A DNA stretch of 8,974 bases from Deltaproteobacteria bacterium (lineage in GTDB: Bacteria > Desulfobacterota > Desulfobacteria > Desulfobacterales > Desulfatirhabdiaceae): positions 1 through 8,974 of the forward strand of contig JAJYBO010000110.1 of assembly GCA_021778975.1 (NCBI GenBank), given 5' to 3'. This document shows positions 7,705 through 8,974 of the stretch, piece after piece (the first letter of the stretch is position 1; every line of letters begins with the position of its first letter). The notes beneath the pieces are model-generated. The model was not told where the DNA came from and ran no database searches. It worked only from the letters and a program-made list of their open reading frames with translations. A program made the translations under genes and the position numbers.

Positions 7705-7850
7705 TCGTAAAAAGTCGATTTGGGGGACGGCTTTGTAAAAAGTTCGCAGGCAAGGCGCGCAAATTCTGAGGAGTGAAGCGTACTTTTAGGTACGCTGCAA
7801 CGACGAAGGATGCAGCGCAATGCAGCATCCGGACTTTTTACGAAGCCGTC
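7705..7850. repeat. MITE-like palindromic intergenic repeat
   Basis: The right end GACTTTTTACGAAGCCGTC (7832-7850) is the inverse of GACGGCTTTGTAAAAAGTT (7726-7744) with 2 mismatches in 19, defining a 125-bp core with terminal inverted repeats. A further copy of the end, TCGTAAAAAGTC (7705-7716), lies just outside on the left and matches the right end exactly over 12 bases. Inside are a perfect 7-bp stem AGCGTAC/GTACGCT with loop TTTTAG (7777-7796) and a second stem GGATGC/GCATCC (7808-7830) that also holds a TGCAGC direct repeat. There is no transposase. I recall close variants scattered between genes in Desulfobacteraceae genomes, which suggests a non-autonomous mobile or REP-like element; that is memory, not a search. 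The 79-residue reading frame on the minus strand (7898-7659) across it is a by-product of the repeat. Confidence 0.75.
7777..7796. repeat. Perfect hairpin inside the intergenic repeat
   Basis: AGCGTAC (7777-7783) and GTACGCT (7790-7796) are exact inverse copies around the loop TTTTAG. The hairpin is not followed by a T run on either strand, so it does not look like an intrinsic terminator. It is more likely the apical fold of the palindromic repeat. Confidence 0.65.
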
Positions 7851-7883
7851 AATTATAGCGTTTCGCGAGATGGTCGGTTTCCA

Positions 7884-7913
7884 TTGCGGCGTCAGCAAAT
7901 AAAATTCTTTATA
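7884..7913 (+). promoter_or_regulatory. Weak candidate promoter for the exported FG-GAP protein gene
   Basis: The AT-rich stretch after the repeat contains TTGCGG (7884-7889) and TTTATA (7908-7913), 18 bases apart. They lie about 80 bases upstream of the proposed start. TATAAA at 7910 would be an alternative -10. The match is modest, and the assignment relies on position as much as on sequence. Confidence 0.22.
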
Positions 7914-7993
7914 AAATCTTCCTTTTTATATACAGTAGCACCAATTGAATAGCAAGGCGTCCCATAACGATTACCGCCGAAAGGCTTTGATAC

Positions 7994-8974
7994 GTGCAGG
8001 AGATAAAGATTCACTTGAGGCCACAACACCATACTTTCAAACGAACGGGTATTACACTGATTCTTGTTCTCTCAGCCGCCATGCTGAGTTTTGCATCCGA
8101 TGTTCCGCGTATTCTGGTGCTGCCATTTGAAATTCAATCCGGAAATGGCGATATGTCGTTTCTACAAGAGGGCGCAACACAAATGCTGACATCGCGCCTG
8201 GCCTCGGACGGCGCTATGGATGTGGTCAGCCAGAACGCCGCGGCGCAGGCAGCGACGGGTCTTTCAAAACCCGTGGGAGACACTGCCGCGATCTCCGCCG
8301 CCGCCAAGTCAAAGGCGGAGTATGTGTCCATCGGCGCCATTATCATCACAGACCAATCCGTCACAACCAGCGCCAGACTGATTCGGGTATCGGACGGCAC
8401 CTCCCTGGCCGTGTTCAATCAGACCGGTAAACAACAGGGAGATGTCATTCAGCAAATCAACGCTTACGCCGGCGCCATCCACAAAGCACTGGGAATCACC
8501 AGCGCCGAAGAATCGCCAGCGCCAGTGCAACCACAAACCGCCGAAAAATCGTCTGCCGAAGCAGAAAACCACCGCGATCCCAATACCTTGTGGACAGGCC
8601 CCATCACCGCCGGCCCAGAACCCATCAAAACCATGGCGTCAGACGGTCGGACCGCCGCCACCATCTGGAAAAGTCTTCGATTTGACTCCGAAATCAAAAG
8701 CCTCTCCATTGGGGACATCCTCGGCGACAAAAAGAATGAACTGGTGATCGTCAATGACAATTCCGTATCACTGTACCGTCTCGAATCCGGAAAGCTTCAA
8801 CTGATCAGTGAAGCCACCGGCGGCAGGGATGAAACCCCCATTCGTGTAGACGTCGCGGACCTCAACCACAACGGCCGCTCCGAAATTTTCGTTACCAGCC
8901 TCTATCGAAACAAAATGGAGTTGAAATCTTATGTTCTGGAATGGAACGGTACGGAACTGGTCAGAATCGCTCAA
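7994..8974 (+). CDS. Exported protein with TolB-N/CsgG-like LPF domain and FG-GAP/VCBS repeats, 3' part cut off
   Basis: This frame is open from after the stop at 7988 to the right edge (327 codons), and no ATG starts it. I chose the GTG at 7994 (GAAAGG 9 nt upstream). A TTG at 8015 with GGAG 12 nt upstream is nearly as good and gives a shorter n-region. With the GTG start, about residues 20-34 (ITLILVLSAAMLSFA) form a signal-peptide core after HHTFKRTG, so export is expected. The next about 120 residues (PRILVLPFEIQ, a 'LQEGATQMLTSRLA' helix, YVSIGAIIITDQ, then ARLIRVSDG) look like the LPF domain of TolB-N/CsgG-type proteins. A Pro/Glu/Ala-rich linker follows. Then come beta-propeller strands with SIGDILGDKKNELVIVND and DVADLNHNGRSEIFVTS, the latter a D-x-N-x-NG FG-GAP/VCBS calcium-loop pattern. 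It is transcribed away from the pump operon, so a shared function is not implied. The exact role is unknown. Confidence 0.85.
   Translation, partial: MQEIKIHLRPQHHTFKRTGITLILVLSAAMLSFASDVPRILVLPFEIQSGNGDMSFLQEGATQMLTSRLASDGAMDVVSQNAAAQAATGLSKPVGDTAAISAAAKSKAEYVSIGAIIITDQSVTTSARLIRVSDGTSLAVFNQTGKQQGDVIQQINAYAGAIHKALGITSAEESPAPVQPQTAEKSSAEAENHRDPNTLWTGPITAGPEPIKTMASDGRTAATIWKSLRFDSEIKSLSIGDILGDKKNELVIVNDNSVSLYRLESGKLQLISEATGGRDETPIRVDVADLNHNGRSEIFVTSLYRNKMELKSYVLEWNGTELVRIAQ

Noticed and set aside
7777..7830. Hairpins as possible intrinsic terminators
   Set aside because: Neither stem is followed by a U-rich tract, and both flanking genes are transcribed away from this spot, so no terminator is needed here.
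7659..7898. 79-codon open frame on the minus strand between the operon and the FG-GAP gene
   Set aside because: Most of it is the translated palindromic repeat. It lacks a convincing ribosome site and is typical of spurious predictions generated by such repeats.
7945..8130. 61-codon frame on the plus strand starting at TTG
   Set aside because: It overlaps the signal peptide and start of the FG-GAP protein in another frame. The latter stays open to the window edge and has recognisable domains.
8134..8974. Several minus-strand and alternative-frame open frames opposite the FG-GAP gene
   Set aside because: None shows a domain, signal or ribosome site, and the plus-strand frame explains the coding pattern.

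Overview
The window looks like a chromosomal segment from a Deltaproteobacterium (Desulfobacterota), most likely a Desulfobacterales-type sulfate reducer. This rests on three things: moderately high GC by eye, a short palindromic intergenic repeat at 7705-7850 that I recall from Desulfobacteraceae genomes, and a lipoprotein/FG-GAP style of envelope gene. No 16S or housekeeping marker is present, so the placement is inference.

Bases 1-7509, minus strand: one tightly packed efflux operon, read right to left. It encodes an outer-membrane lipoprotein channel (TolC/CusC-like OMF, 7509-6142), a first periplasmic adaptor (MFP1, 6142-5111), a first RND inner-membrane permease (RND1, 5114-2070), a second adaptor (MFP2, 2020-920) and the first 305 codons of a second RND permease (RND2, 916 to the left edge). 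The first three genes overlap at stop/start codons. A 49-bp gap with a fresh strong Shine-Dalgarno sequence separates the second adaptor-permease module, inside which the spacing is only 3 bp. The expected machine is a tripartite envelope-spanning pump in which proton-driven permeases hand substrate through adaptors to one shared outer-membrane channel. Having two different adaptor/permease pairs and a single channel gene is the main point of interest. RND1 carries a mixed set of proton-relay residues, with an AcrB-like Asp-Asp in TM4 and a CusA-like Glu in TM10.

Bases 7510-7993: a divergent intergenic region of 484 bp. The part next to the operon is AT-rich, with three TGAACA repeats, one inverted TGTTCA and a small palindrome, so it probably holds the operon promoter and operator. 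The middle is occupied by the MITE-like palindromic repeat. The right part is AT-rich again and probably holds the promoter of the rightward gene. No regulator gene is visible in the window.

Bases 7994-8974, plus strand: the 5' part of an exported protein. It has a signal peptide, a TolB-N/CsgG-like 'LPF' domain, a low-complexity linker and the start of an FG-GAP/VCBS beta-propeller. It runs off the right edge. No RNA genes, CRISPR arrays, transposases or convincing terminators were seen.
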